From: Rhodanobacteraceae bacterium
GTDB taxonomy: Bacteria; Pseudomonadota; Gammaproteobacteria; Xanthomonadales; Rhodanobacteraceae
Assembly: GCA_009996615.1 (NCBI GenBank)
Contig: JAACZU010000015.1
Coordinates: forward strand, 1-64,000
Length of the DNA stretch: 64,000 nucleotides
Direction: 5' to 3'
This document shows, one piece after another, positions 20,730 to 29,901 of the stretch. Within the stretch, counting starts at the first letter, position 1; each line of letters opens with the position of its first letter. The notes beneath the pieces were generated by a model. That model searched no databases. It worked only from the letters and a program-made list of their open reading frames with translations, and was not told where the DNA came from. The translations under genes and the position numbers were made by a program.

Positions 20730-22316
20730 ATGCGCTACTTCGTCCTGTTGTCCGGCCTTGCCTTCGCCGCCGCGCGCGGGCACGCGGCCGAGATCAGCGT
20801 CGGCGCCGGCGCCGCCTGCACGACGCACACGATTGCCGCCGCACTGGCGATGGCCGCCGTGACGCCGGAAGTCGACACGATCCGCCTCGCCAACGACCAG
20901 GCGTACACGGGCCAGACGGTATTCATCGATACCTCGGTAACCCTCATCGGCGGCCATGCCGGCTGTGGCGACCTCGCCCCCGCGGGCACCACGCCGCTCG
21001 TCGGCAACGGCGCCTGGGCCACGCTCGGCATCGCCGGCAGCGGCATCAGCGTCCGGCTGGAGCGCCTCGATATCAGTGGCGGCGGCGCCAGCGGCGATTT
21101 CGGCCGCTGGGGTGGCCTGAACGTCAGCGGGCAGGCGCTCGTCGCGCTCGCCGACGTCGCGATCCACGACAACCGCAACCGCTACGGCGGCGGCCTGCAA
21201 CTGGCCGGCAACGCGATCGTCGAACTGGAGCGCAACGTCGACATCCACCACAACCACGCGACCGCCGGCGGCGGCATCCACGCCGACAGGGCGACGCTGC
21301 GCGTGCGCCCGCACGGCATCGCGATCCACGACAACGACGCCATCAACGGCGGCGGCATCGCGCTTTACAACGGTGCGCAACTGAGCGTCGGCACCAGCCT
21401 GGACGACCCATGGACACCGGTCGACGGCCTGCTGATCGCAGCCAACCATGCCGACGACACCGGGGGTGGCGTGCTCGTCAGCGGCAGCGGCACCTCGATG
21501 CTTGCCGACGATACCGTCGTGCGCGACAACAGCGCCGCCGAAGGCGGCGGCATCTACGCGAGCAATGGCGGTTACGCGCAACTGGCACGCTTCCGCGACG
21601 GCCCGTTCCGCCACTGCCCGAACGAACTCGAATGCGTGCGCCTGTCCGGCAACACCGCCGAGCGCGGCGGCGCGCTGTCGGCACGCGACGGCGGCAGCGC
21701 GCATCTCAGCGAGGTGATCGTACGCGGCAACACGGCGGCCGGCGGCTCGGCGTTTTGGATGTATGGCGACGCGTCGCAGGTGCGCATCCTGTCCAGCCTC
21801 GTGGTCCGCAACAGCTGCCTCGACAGCGCCCCGAGCTGCGCCACGATCTACACCGCCGGCGGCGCCCTGCGCTTCGAGCACAGCACCTTCGCCGACAACG
21901 GCGGCGGCAATGCGCTGATCTGGGGCGACGGATTCCAGTACGCGATCGTCACCGACATCAAGGGCTATTCGAGCCTGGTCGCCGGCAAGCCGAAGATCTT
22001 CGACTTCTTCGGCGCCGTGCCGACCGTGCGCTACGACTGCGTCCTGAAGGACACCGGCTTCGCCGAGTTCGCCGCGACGCGCAGCGCCGTACTGCCCCTC
22101 GCCTTCCAGGACCCCGCGCGTGGCGATTACCACCTGCCCGCCGGCAGCGCGGCCGTCGACTGGTGCGACGGCGCACCGGTATCGAGCCAGTCGCCCGACA
22201 TGGACGGCACGCCGCGCGGCCTCGACAGCGCGAAGGCCGACGTGTTCGGACCGTACGACCTCGGCGCGTACGAATCGAACCGCATCTTCGCCAGCGGAAC
22301 CGAAGCACGCCGCTGA
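20730..22316 (+). CDS. Secreted beta-helix protein (paralogue 3, divergent subtype)
   Basis: A 528-residue exported protein with signal peptide ending ARGHAA and an AAGGAG ribosome site. The central part is a beta-helix with regular GGGI(Y/H) turns. Its N-terminal domain differs from the other three: instead of GSLRxAI it has CTTHTIAAALAMAA and a cysteine-containing GGHAGCGD. Several cysteines (NELECV, NSCLDSAPSCA, RYDCV, VDWCDG) suggest disulfides. It ends with DLGAYESNRIFASGTEARR, where IFASGTE looks like the IFxxxFE motif with Phe replaced by Thr. Confidence 0.82.
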   Translation: MRYFVLLSGLAFAAARGHAAEISVGAGAACTTHTIAAALAMAAVTPEVDTIRLANDQAYTGQTVFIDTSVTLIGGHAGCGDLAPAGTTPLVGNGAWATLGIAGSGISVRLERLDISGGGASGDFGRWGGLNVSGQALVALADVAIHDNRNRYGGGLQLAGNAIVELERNVDIHHNHATAGGGIHADRATLRVRPHGIAIHDNDAINGGGIALYNGAQLSVGTSLDDPWTPVDGLLIAANHADDTGGGVLVSGSGTSMLADDTVVRDNSAAEGGGIYASNGGYAQLARFRDGPFRHCPNELECVRLSGNTAERGGALSARDGGSAHLSEVIVRGNTAAGGSAFWMYGDASQVRILSSLVVRNSCLDSAPSCATIYTAGGALRFEHSTFADNGGGNALIWGDGFQYAIVTDIKGYSSLVAGKPKIFDFFGAVPTVRYDCVLKDTGFAEFAATRSAVLPLAFQDPARGDYHLPAGSAAVDWCDGAPVSSQSPDMDGTPRGLDSAKADVFGPYDLGAYESNRIFASGTEARR

Positions 22317-22331
22317 TGCTTGCCCGCATGC

Positions 22332-22429
22332 GACGACCGGTCGGCATCGCCGCCCGGACTGCCGGCAATACCGTCTCCCCGCGGTATCGCTGGAACCCCC
22401 GGTCCGGGCGGCGATGCCGACCGGTCGTC
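22332..22429. repeat. 98-nt hairpin with 28-bp perfect arms
   Basis: The arms 22332-22359 and 22402-22429 are exact reverse complements. The interior contains a second small stem (ATACCG with CGGTAT). It fills almost all of the gap between beta-helix genes 3 and 4 and has no T-run. It may be a REP-pair/MITE-like insertion or an RNA element that separates expression of the two genes. Confidence 0.8.
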
Positions 22430-22455
22430 CCTCACCCTACCCAGAGAGTCCGACC

Positions 22456-23874
22456 ATGCGCCATGTCCTTGCCGGTTTGACCCTTGCCCTGGCCGCCGCC
22501 ATGCCGCCGGTCGTTGCGTCCGACGCCCCCATGCAGCCCCCCGTTTCGGCAGCGGCCATGCAGCTCGTGCCGATGCACGACGCGGTCGAGCGCGCGCGCG
22601 ATGCCTCCGCGTTCCTTTCGTCCCGGTCGATCGACGCCGCAAGCATTCCCCGCCACCTCGTCACGAGCCTCGCTGACGGCGGTGCCGGCTCGCTGCGCGA
22701 GGCGATCGATGCGGCCAACGCGGCGCCGGGAATGGCCGTGATCGAGTTCCAATCGACCCTCGCGGGAACGATCCAGTTCAATAATGGACCCCTTGAAATA
22801 CAGGATTCCGTCATCCTGCTCGGCCCCGGAGCCCGCTATTTGACGCTGGATGGCGGCCGACTCAACCGAGTCCTCTCCATCCGTGCCATGGATGGCCGCG
22901 CATTGGACGTGCTTCTGCTGGGCCTGACCGTGAGCGGTGGGTATTCCACCCTTGGGGCGGGCATCTCTAGCGTAGGTGCAAATCTGACGCTCGGCGACTG
23001 CGTGCTCACCGACAACCACACCCGCAACTCCATCGCCGCCGAGATCGGTGGCGGGCTGTACCAACGAGGCGGTTCGCTGCACATCGACCGTTGCGTGTTC
23101 CGGAACAACAGCGCCGGTACTTACGGCGGAGGCATCGCCGTGAAGGACGCCTCGGTTTCGATCCAGGACAGCTCGATCAGCTCGAATCTCGCCGGCAGCG
23201 GCGCGGGCCTGCATGTCGATACCGCCGCTCCGTTCGTGTTGAGGCGCACCCTGGTCGCCTTCAACGAAGCCAGCCAAAGCGGCGGCGGCCTTGCGCTCAA
23301 CACCCCAAGCTATCCTGCGCTGATCGAGAACAGCACGTTCAGCGGGAACTCCGCGTACGATGAGCCGGCCAGCGGCGCCGGCATCGCCGCGAGTGGCAAA
23401 GTGAAGATCGCCTTCAGCACGATTGCGGACAATCGGCTGAACAGGCGCCTTGCCGATGGGGCAGGCGCGGGCGTGCATTTCGACGATGCCACCGGCCTCC
23501 TCAGACTGGAGGCAGCGCTTCTTGCCGGCAACAAGGCCCTGGATGGGGATGTCGATCTCGGGCGCGCCAGCGGAACCATCGACGCCATCGTCAGCCTGGT
23601 CGACACACAGACGACCAATGCGCTGAACGGCTATGGTCTCGGGAACCTGCTGGGAGTCGACCCTAAGCTGGCCCCGCTCGCCGACAACGGTGGCCCTACT
23701 CCTACTCATGCGATCGCGGCGGACAGCCCGGCACGTGATGTGGGGACCGGCGCCGGGTACAGCCCCGTCAACACCGACCAGCGCGGATACGAGCGCCGCT
23801 GGCCCGAACCGGTGGACATCGGCGCTTACGAGTACGGTGCCGACCGCCTGCTCACGGATGGGTTCGATGGCTGA
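22456..23874 (+). CDS. Secreted beta-helix protein, choice-of-anchor-Q type (paralogue 4)
   Basis: A 472-residue exported protein with signal peptide (LAGLTLALAAAMPPVVAS). An N-terminal spacer precedes GSLREAIDAAN and the beta-helix rungs. The C-terminus has DSPARDVG, VDIGAYEYGA and the tail DRLLTDGFDG, a variant of the D-x-I-F-x-x-x-F-E motif. The 3' half uses less extreme GC codons than paralogues 1-3. The last 23 bases overlap the convergent exporter gene. Confidence 0.85.
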   Translation: MRHVLAGLTLALAAAMPPVVASDAPMQPPVSAAAMQLVPMHDAVERARDASAFLSSRSIDAASIPRHLVTSLADGGAGSLREAIDAANAAPGMAVIEFQSTLAGTIQFNNGPLEIQDSVILLGPGARYLTLDGGRLNRVLSIRAMDGRALDVLLLGLTVSGGYSTLGAGISSVGANLTLGDCVLTDNHTRNSIAAEIGGGLYQRGGSLHIDRCVFRNNSAGTYGGGIAVKDASVSIQDSSISSNLAGSGAGLHVDTAAPFVLRRTLVAFNEASQSGGGLALNTPSYPALIENSTFSGNSAYDEPASGAGIAASGKVKIAFSTIADNRLNRRLADGAGAGVHFDDATGLLRLEAALLAGNKALDGDVDLGRASGTIDAIVSLVDTQTTNALNGYGLGNLLGVDPKLAPLADNGGPTPTHAIAADSPARDVGTGAGYSPVNTDQRGYERRWPEPVDIGAYEYGADRLLTDGFDG

Positions 23875-25300
23875 CCGCCGCCGGATCTCCCGTGCGCTTG
23901 GCCGATGCAGAGCACGCGGGCGCCGCCCGCTCCGGCTGCAACTGCCAGAAGATCCACGCCGACATGGCGGTGACGAAGCCGACGCACACGAACGTCGCAT
24001 GGAACGCCGGAAGCGCCGCACCACCGCGTTCGGCTCCGGCGAACGCGGCGAGCAGGCCGCTCGCGGTCGCCACGCCCAGGCTCATCGACAGCATCATCAC
24101 CATCGACAGCAGGCTGTTGCCGCCGCTGGCCAACTCGCCCTCGAGGTCGCGCAGCGTGACCGTGTTCATCGCGGTGAACTGCAGCGAGTTGACCAGACCG
24201 AAGAACGCGAGCTGCGCGATGCGCAGCCACAGCGGCTGCGCCGGCGCGACCAGCGCGAAACTCGCCATCGCCAGCCCGACCAGCAGCGTGTTGCCGAGCA
24301 GCACGCGGCGGTAGCCGAGCTCGCGCACCAGCGGCACCACGAAACGCTTGGCCAGCATGCCGGCGAGCGCGACCGGCACCATCATCAAGCCCGCCTGCAT
24401 CGGGCTATAGCCGAGCGTGACCTGCAGCAGCAACGGGATCAGGAACGGCATGCTGCCGCTGCCGATGCGCGAGAACAGGTTGCCGAGCAGGCCCACGCGG
24501 TAGGTGTGCACGCCGAACAGCCGCAGCGGGAACAACGGCGCCGGCGTGCGCGTGGCGTGCAGCCAATAGGCGACGAAGCTGGCCATGCCGAGGAACAGCA
24601 GCATCAGCACGCCGGCATGGCGCAGGCCCAGGCCCGACAGGCCGTCCAGCGCGAGCGAGATCGCGACCATGCTGAACGACAGCATCAGGTAGCCGCCGAG
24701 GTCGAAGCGGCCGACCGCGCCGCGCGCGTCGGGCATCACGCGCAGCGTGGCCAGCGCGGCGATGACGCCGACCGGCAGGTTGATCAGGAAGATCCAGTGC
24801 CAGGACGCCGCCTGCACCAGCCAGCCGCCGAGCGTCGGGCCGATCAGCGGGCCGATCAGGCCCGGGATCGTGACGAAGCTCATCGCCGACAGGAACTGGC
24901 CGCGCGGCACCGAGCGCAGCACGGCGAGGCGGCCGACCGGCAGCAACATGGCCCCGCCCACGCCCTGCACGACGCGGGCCGCGGCGATCTGGCCGAGGCT
25001 TTGCGCCTGCGCGCACAGCAGCGAGCCGAGCGTGAACAGCACGACCGCGACGAAGAACACGCGCCGCGTGCCGAAGCGATCGGCCAGCCAGCCCGAGGCC
25101 GGGATCAGCATCGCCATCGTCAGCGCGTAGGCGATGACCACCGACTGCATGCGCAGCGGGCTTTCGCCCAGGCTCTCGGCCATCGCCGGCAGCGCCGTGT
25201 TGACGATGGTCGAGTCGAGCATCTGCATGAACACGCCCAGCGCCACCAGCCAGAGCAGCGCCCGGCTGGCCATGGACGGGTTCGAGGCAGATTCGATCAT
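23852..25300 (-). CDS. DHA2/EmrB-QacA-type MFS multidrug exporter
   Basis: Proton-driven exporter of the 14-helix drug:H+ antiporter family, 482 residues. It opens with FMQMLDSTIVNTALPAM (motif D1) and has GWLADRFGTRR (motif A) and GPLIGPTLGGWL (motif C). The repeated hydrophobic segments fit 13-14 helices, and the C-terminus is basic/polar. It resembles MdtD/YegB-like proteins. The substrate cannot be told from sequence. I chose the Met at 25300; another in-frame Met lies four codons earlier. It is convergent with the beta-helix cluster and 46 bp downstream of the globin gene on the same strand. Confidence 0.88.
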   Translation of the reverse strand: MIESASNPSMASRALLWLVALGVFMQMLDSTIVNTALPAMAESLGESPLRMQSVVIAYALTMAMLIPASGWLADRFGTRRVFFVAVVLFTLGSLLCAQAQSLGQIAAARVVQGVGGAMLLPVGRLAVLRSVPRGQFLSAMSFVTIPGLIGPLIGPTLGGWLVQAASWHWIFLINLPVGVIAALATLRVMPDARGAVGRFDLGGYLMLSFSMVAISLALDGLSGLGLRHAGVLMLLFLGMASFVAYWLHATRTPAPLFPLRLFGVHTYRVGLLGNLFSRIGSGSMPFLIPLLLQVTLGYSPMQAGLMMVPVALAGMLAKRFVVPLVRELGYRRVLLGNTLLVGLAMASFALVAPAQPLWLRIAQLAFFGLVNSLQFTAMNTVTLRDLEGELASGGNSLLSMVMMLSMSLGVATASGLLAAFAGAERGGAALPAFHATFVCVGFVTAMSAWIFWQLQPERAAPACSASAKRTGDPAAVSHRTHP

Positions 25301-25346
25301 GGCGCCGCGCATTCTCGCATGCGCCGGCACCGCCCGATCGGCAGGG

Positions 25347-25751
25347 TCAGTACTGCTCGGTGAAACTCGCGACGACCATGCCCATCCCCTTGCGCCAGCG
25401 CTCGAGCAGCGCCGGATTGGCCTCCGGGTCGAACTCGCGCACGGCGGCGACCAGGCTGTCGATCCAGTAGCCATACAGCGACGGGCGCACCGGCGTGCGG
25501 CCCTTGCGCGAGTGCACCTGGCCCATCTCCTTCACGCTGCGCTGGACCATCGCCATGCCGGCGGCATGCGAGATCGCGATCGAGATGCCGCGGCGCAGCG
25601 CGATCTGCTGCTGGCGGAAGTCGGTCTTCTCGAACATCGGCGCGATGTCGGCATGACTGGCGAGGAAGATCTCGTAGAAGCGCTCGATGAAGCCGCCGGC
25701 GCGCAGGCAGCGGCCGTAGCTCGCCTGCAGATCGTCGTAGTGGTCCGCCAT
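25347..25751 (-). CDS. Single-domain bacterial globin
   Basis: A 134-residue haem protein fold. FYEIFLASHADIAPMF matches the B-C helix region and MGQVHSRKG supplies a His (residue 80) in the expected proximal position, followed by LYGYWIDSLVAAVREFDP. Likely roles in the family are oxygen or nitric-oxide binding; no reductase domain is attached. It starts at ATG 25751 and could be co-transcribed with the exporter downstream. The 183-bp region to parE is the only space for its promoter. Confidence 0.82.
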   Translation of the reverse strand: MADHYDDLQASYGRCLRAGGFIERFYEIFLASHADIAPMFEKTDFRQQQIALRRGISIAISHAAGMAMVQRSVKEMGQVHSRKGRTPVRPSLYGYWIDSLVAAVREFDPEANPALLERWRKGMGMVVASFTEQY

Positions 25752-25934
25752 GGGATTCCTTGTCTGATGTTCGAGGAGTGCGCCGTTCAGCCCGCCGAAG
25801 CAGGGGCCTGTATGCAGCGAAAAGATTTCGATGTTAACAGTATCACGCTTTGTTGCGGCAGCGCGACGGCGCTTGATCGCGGCGTCCACTGCCGCCATCC
25901 TGCACCGCCCTCGCCCTTCCCGGACGCTTCGCGC

Positions 25935-27824
25935 ATGAGTTCCCGCTACAACGCCGCCGACATCGAAGTCCTTTCCGGCCTGGACCCGGTCAAGCGCCGG
26001 CCGGGCATGTACACGGACACGTCGCGGCCGAACCACTTGGCGCAGGAAGTCATCGACAACTCGGTCGACGAGGCGCTGGCCGGGCACGCGAAGACGATCG
26101 AGGTCGTGCTGCACGCGGACGGCTCGGTCGAGGTCAGCGACGATGGCCGTGGCATGCCGGTCGACATCCATCCGGAGGAAGGCATCCCCGGCGTCGAGCT
26201 GATCCTCACGCGCCTGCACGCGGGCGGCAAGTTCTCCAACCGCAACTACCAGTTCTCCGGCGGCCTGCACGGCGTGGGCGTGTCGGTGGTCAACGCGCTG
26301 TCGAGCAAGGTCGAAGTCACGATCCGCCGCGACGGCCAGATCCACCGCATGGACTTCGCCGACGGCCACCGCGCCAGCGCGCTGGCCGTCACCGGCACCG
26401 TGCCGAAGCGGCAGACCGGCACCACCGTGCACTTCTGGCCCGATCCGAAGTACTTCGATTCTCCGAAGATCTCGCTGCCGCGGCTCAAGCACGTGCTGCG
26501 CGCCAAGGCCGTGCTGTGCGCCGGCCTGACCGTGCGCCTGTTCGACGAGGCCAGCGGCGAGAAGCTCGAGTGGCACTACGAGAACGGCCTGCGCGACTAC
26601 CTGCGCTCGATGCTCGGCGACGCCGAGCGGCTGCCGGGCGAGCTCTACGTCGGCCAGCACGCGCGCGACAACGGCGCGGTCGAGTTCGCGCTCGCCTGGC
26701 TGCCGGAAGGCGAGCTGACGCAGGAAAGCTACGTCAACCTGATCCCGACCGCGCAGGGCGGCACGCACGTGAACGGCCTGCGCTCGGGCCTGACCAACGC
26801 GCTGCGCGAGTTCTGCGAGTTCCGCAACCTGCTGCCGCGCGGCGTCAAGCTCGCGCCGGAGGACGTGTGGGACCGGCTCAGCTTCGTCTTGTCCTTGAAG
26901 ATGCAGGACCCGCAGTTCTCCGGCCAGACCAAGGAGCGCCTGTCCTCGCGCGACGCCGCCGGCTTCGTCGAAAACGCGGTGCACGACGGCTTCTCGCTGT
27001 ACCTGAACCAGCACGTCGAGATCGGCGAGCGCATCGCGCAGCTCGCGATCGAGCGCGCGGCGCTGCGGCTGAAGGCCGAGAAGCAGATCGTGCGCAAGAA
27101 GGTCACGCAGGGCCCGGCGCTGCCCGGCAAGCTCGCCGACTGCGCCTCCAGCGACCTGTCGCGCACCGAACTGTTCCTGGTCGAAGGCGACTCCGCCGGC
27201 GGCTCCGCGCGGCAGGCGCGCGACAAGGACTTCCAGGCGATCCTGCCGCTGCGCGGCAAGATCCTGAACACCTGGGAAGTCGAGTCCGGCCAGGTTTTGT
27301 CCTCGCAGGAAGTGCACGACCTCGCGGTCGCGATCGGCTGCGATCCGGGCAAGGACGACCTCTCGGGCCTGCGCTACGGCAAGGTCGTGATCCTCGCCGA
27401 TGCCGACTCCGACGGCCTGCACATCGCGACCTTGCTGTCGGCGCTGTTCCTCAAGCACTTCCCCAAGCTCGTGCGCGACGGCCACGTGTTCGTCGCGATG
27501 CCGCCGCTGTTCCGCGTCGACGTCGGCAAGCAGGTGTTCTACTGCCTCGACGAATCCGAGCGCGACGCGATGCTCGAGAAGATCGAGCGCGAGAAGATCC
27601 GCGGCGCGGTCAGCGTCACGCGCTTCAAGGGCCTGGGCGAGATGAACCCGAGCCAATTGCGCGAATCGACCATCCACCCCGACACGCGCCGCCTGGTCCA
27701 GCTCACCGTCGAGGCCGACGACGGCACCAGCAAGGTCATGGACATGCTGCTGTCGAAGAAGCGCGCGGCCGACCGCAAGGAGTGGCTGGAGACCAAGGGC
27801 GATCTGGCGTCGCTGGAAGTCTGA
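25935..27824 (+). CDS. parE: DNA topoisomerase IV subunit B
   Basis: ATPase subunit of the decatenating type II topoisomerase, 629 residues; the length fits ParE rather than the longer GyrB. GHKL ATPase motifs: EVIDNSVDEAL, DDGRGMPVDIHP and GGLHGVGVSVVNALS. The TOPRIM part has LVEGDSAGGSA and DADSDG, ending KGLGEMNPSQL. The ATG at 25935 is in the right place before YNAADIEVLSGLDPVKRRPG. In-frame codons further upstream lie in the globin/exporter region and are not part of the gene. Confidence 0.96.
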   Translation: MSSRYNAADIEVLSGLDPVKRRPGMYTDTSRPNHLAQEVIDNSVDEALAGHAKTIEVVLHADGSVEVSDDGRGMPVDIHPEEGIPGVELILTRLHAGGKFSNRNYQFSGGLHGVGVSVVNALSSKVEVTIRRDGQIHRMDFADGHRASALAVTGTVPKRQTGTTVHFWPDPKYFDSPKISLPRLKHVLRAKAVLCAGLTVRLFDEASGEKLEWHYENGLRDYLRSMLGDAERLPGELYVGQHARDNGAVEFALAWLPEGELTQESYVNLIPTAQGGTHVNGLRSGLTNALREFCEFRNLLPRGVKLAPEDVWDRLSFVLSLKMQDPQFSGQTKERLSSRDAAGFVENAVHDGFSLYLNQHVEIGERIAQLAIERAALRLKAEKQIVRKKVTQGPALPGKLADCASSDLSRTELFLVEGDSAGGSARQARDKDFQAILPLRGKILNTWEVESGQVLSSQEVHDLAVAIGCDPGKDDLSGLRYGKVVILADADSDGLHIATLLSALFLKHFPKLVRDGHVFVAMPPLFRVDVGKQVFYCLDESERDAMLEKIEREKIRGAVSVTRFKGLGEMNPSQLRESTIHPDTRRLVQLTVEADDGTSKVMDMLLSKKRAADRKEWLETKGDLASLEV

Positions 27825-27981
27825 TTGGCCGCAAGTTCCAGCATCCGGCCAGCGCCCACGCACGCGGCATGACGGTCGCGTAGGCTGGGTGCGCTTGCGC
27901 GACCGGCGCCTCGCCGCACCCTTTGACACGACCGGCGCATCGGCTATGGTCCCACCTCGGGGACGCGGGAGGGATCCGGGC

Positions 27982-29850
27982 GTGGCACGACTCATTCCGA
28001 CGCGCAACAGCTGCCTGCCGCGCATGACGCCGGGCGAGCGGCGCTTTGCCGAGCGGCTTGAGGACAAGCTCGAGGACGACTACCTGCTTTGGTACGACGT
28101 GCCGCTTGGGCCGAAGCAGCAGCGCCCGGATTTCGTGGTCCTGCATCCGCGCCGCGGCCTGCTCGTGCTCGAGGTCAAGGACTGGAAGGAGGACACGATC
28201 CGCGAGGCGGACCGGATGCAGTTCGCGCTGCTGACCGCGCGCGGGCTCGTGCGCGAACCCAATCCGCTGGCCAAGGCACGCCTGTACGCGCAGGAGGTCA
28301 AGCAGGTGCTGGAGCGCGACCCAGCGCTGCGCCATCCTGACACCAGCCCGCATGCCGGCAAGCTGCTGATGCCGTGGGCGCACGGCGTGGTGTTCACCAA
28401 CCTCACGCGCAAGCGCTTCGAGGCCGGCGGCCTCGGCGACATCATCCCGCCGCATCTGGCGATCTGCCAGGACGAGATGCTCGATTCGGTCGACGCGGAG
28501 GCGTTCCAGGAACGGCTGTGGGCGATGTTCCCGCACGTGTTCCCGACCGCGCTGACGCTGCCGCAGATCGACCGCGTGCGCTGGCACTTGTTTCCGGAAA
28601 TCCGCGTCGAGGCCGGCGACGGCCAGTTCGGCCTGTTCGGCGCGACCGATGCACCTGCGCAGCCGCTCGAAGTCCCCGACCTGATCAAGGTCATGGACGC
28701 GCAGCAGGAGCAGCTCGCGCGCTCGCTCGGCGACGAGCACCGCATCATCCACGGCGTGGCCGGCTCCGGCAAGACGATGATCCTCGGCTTCCGCGCGATG
28801 CACCTGGCGCGCGCGCTGTCCAAGCCGATCCTCGTGCTGTGCTTCAACCGCACGCTGGCCGCGCGGCTGGAACAACTGCTCGGCGAACGCGGGCTCGCCG
28901 AGCAGGTGCAGGTCTACAACTTCCACCGCTGGTGCCGCATGATGCTGGTCGCCTACCACGTGCCGCTGCCGCCGGACGGCGCCGGCTTCATCGACGCACT
29001 CGCACCGGCAGTGATCGACGCGGTCGAGCGCGGCCGCATCCCGCGCTTCCAGTACGGTGCGGTGCTGATCGACGAAGGCCATGACTTCGAGCCGGACTGG
29101 TACCGGCTGATCGTGCAGATGGTCGATCCGTCGACGAATTCGCTGCTCGTGCTCTACGACGACGCACAGAACATCTACGGCAAGGCGACGCGCCGCAAGG
29201 TGAGCTGGAAGAGCCTGGGCGTGCAGGCGCAGGGCCGCACCACGATCCTGAAACTCAACTACCGCAACACGCTGGAGATCCTCTCGGTCGCGCGCCGCTT
29301 CGCCGCCGAACTGCTGGCGGAACGCTCCGACGACGACGACGGCGTGCCGCTGCTCGCGCCGGAAAGCGCCGGCCGGCGCGGCGCGCTGCCGGAGCTGATT
29401 CGCGTCGCGCACGCCGCCGCGGAGGCCACGGCGATCGTGCGCCGCATCGTCGAGGAGCACGCGCGCGGCCGCCCGCTGCGCGAGATCGCGGTGATCCATC
29501 GCCACCGCTGGCAGGGCGATGCGCTGCACCGCGCGCTCGAACGCGCCGGCCTGCCCTGCTGCGTCGCCGACGATCGCGGCGGCAAGGATTCCCTGTTCCG
29601 CGGCGATGGCGTCAAGCTGGTCACGATGCACTCGAGCAAGGGACTGGAGTTCCCGCTCGTGCTGATTCCCGGCCTCGGCCAGCTGCCGGCGCCGGACGAG
29701 GACGAAGCCGCCGCCGCGCGCCTGCTCTACGTTGCGATGACCCGCGCGACCGAGCGCCTGGTGCTGGTCCACCACAATGACTCGGTGTTCAGCGCGCGCA
29801 TCCGCGCCTCGATCAACGAGGTGCAGGCGCAGCTCGGCGCGGCCGCGTAG
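27982..29850 (+). CDS. NERD-domain nuclease / UvrD-like helicase
   Basis: A 622-residue protein. The N-terminal nuclease-related domain (~15-130) has a PD-(D/E)xK-like site: Asp50 in RPDFVV, Glu64 and Lys66 in LEVKDW. A superfamily-1 helicase follows, with Walker A GVAGSGKT at 258-265, Walker B Asp364-Glu365 (IDEGHDF), NYRNT, and MHSSKGLEFP near 549. The GTG start at 27982 has a GGAGGGAT ribosome site. NERD-helicases are found both as lone DNA-processing proteins and in defence loci. Here the neighbours are parE and a TerB-like gene, so defence is only a possibility. Confidence 0.87.
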   Translation: MARLIPTRNSCLPRMTPGERRFAERLEDKLEDDYLLWYDVPLGPKQQRPDFVVLHPRRGLLVLEVKDWKEDTIREADRMQFALLTARGLVREPNPLAKARLYAQEVKQVLERDPALRHPDTSPHAGKLLMPWAHGVVFTNLTRKRFEAGGLGDIIPPHLAICQDEMLDSVDAEAFQERLWAMFPHVFPTALTLPQIDRVRWHLFPEIRVEAGDGQFGLFGATDAPAQPLEVPDLIKVMDAQQEQLARSLGDEHRIIHGVAGSGKTMILGFRAMHLARALSKPILVLCFNRTLAARLEQLLGERGLAEQVQVYNFHRWCRMMLVAYHVPLPPDGAGFIDALAPAVIDAVERGRIPRFQYGAVLIDEGHDFEPDWYRLIVQMVDPSTNSLLVLYDDAQNIYGKATRRKVSWKSLGVQAQGRTTILKLNYRNTLEILSVARRFAAELLAERSDDDDGVPLLAPESAGRRGALPELIRVAHAAAEATAIVRRIVEEHARGRPLREIAVIHRHRWQGDALHRALERAGLPCCVADDRGGKDSLFRGDGVKLVTMHSSKGLEFPLVLIPGLGQLPAPDEDEAAAARLLYVAMTRATERLVLVHHNDSVFSARIRASINEVQAQLGAAA

Positions 29851-29901
29851 CGCGGGCCCGCGGCGTCACGGCGTGGAGCCTCCGTGCCCCGCGTGCGCGC
29901 C

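Noticed and set aside
25134-25934. Open frame extending parE upstream by 267 codons
   Set aside because: It lies opposite the exporter and globin genes. The ParE homology and ATG at 25935 define the real start.
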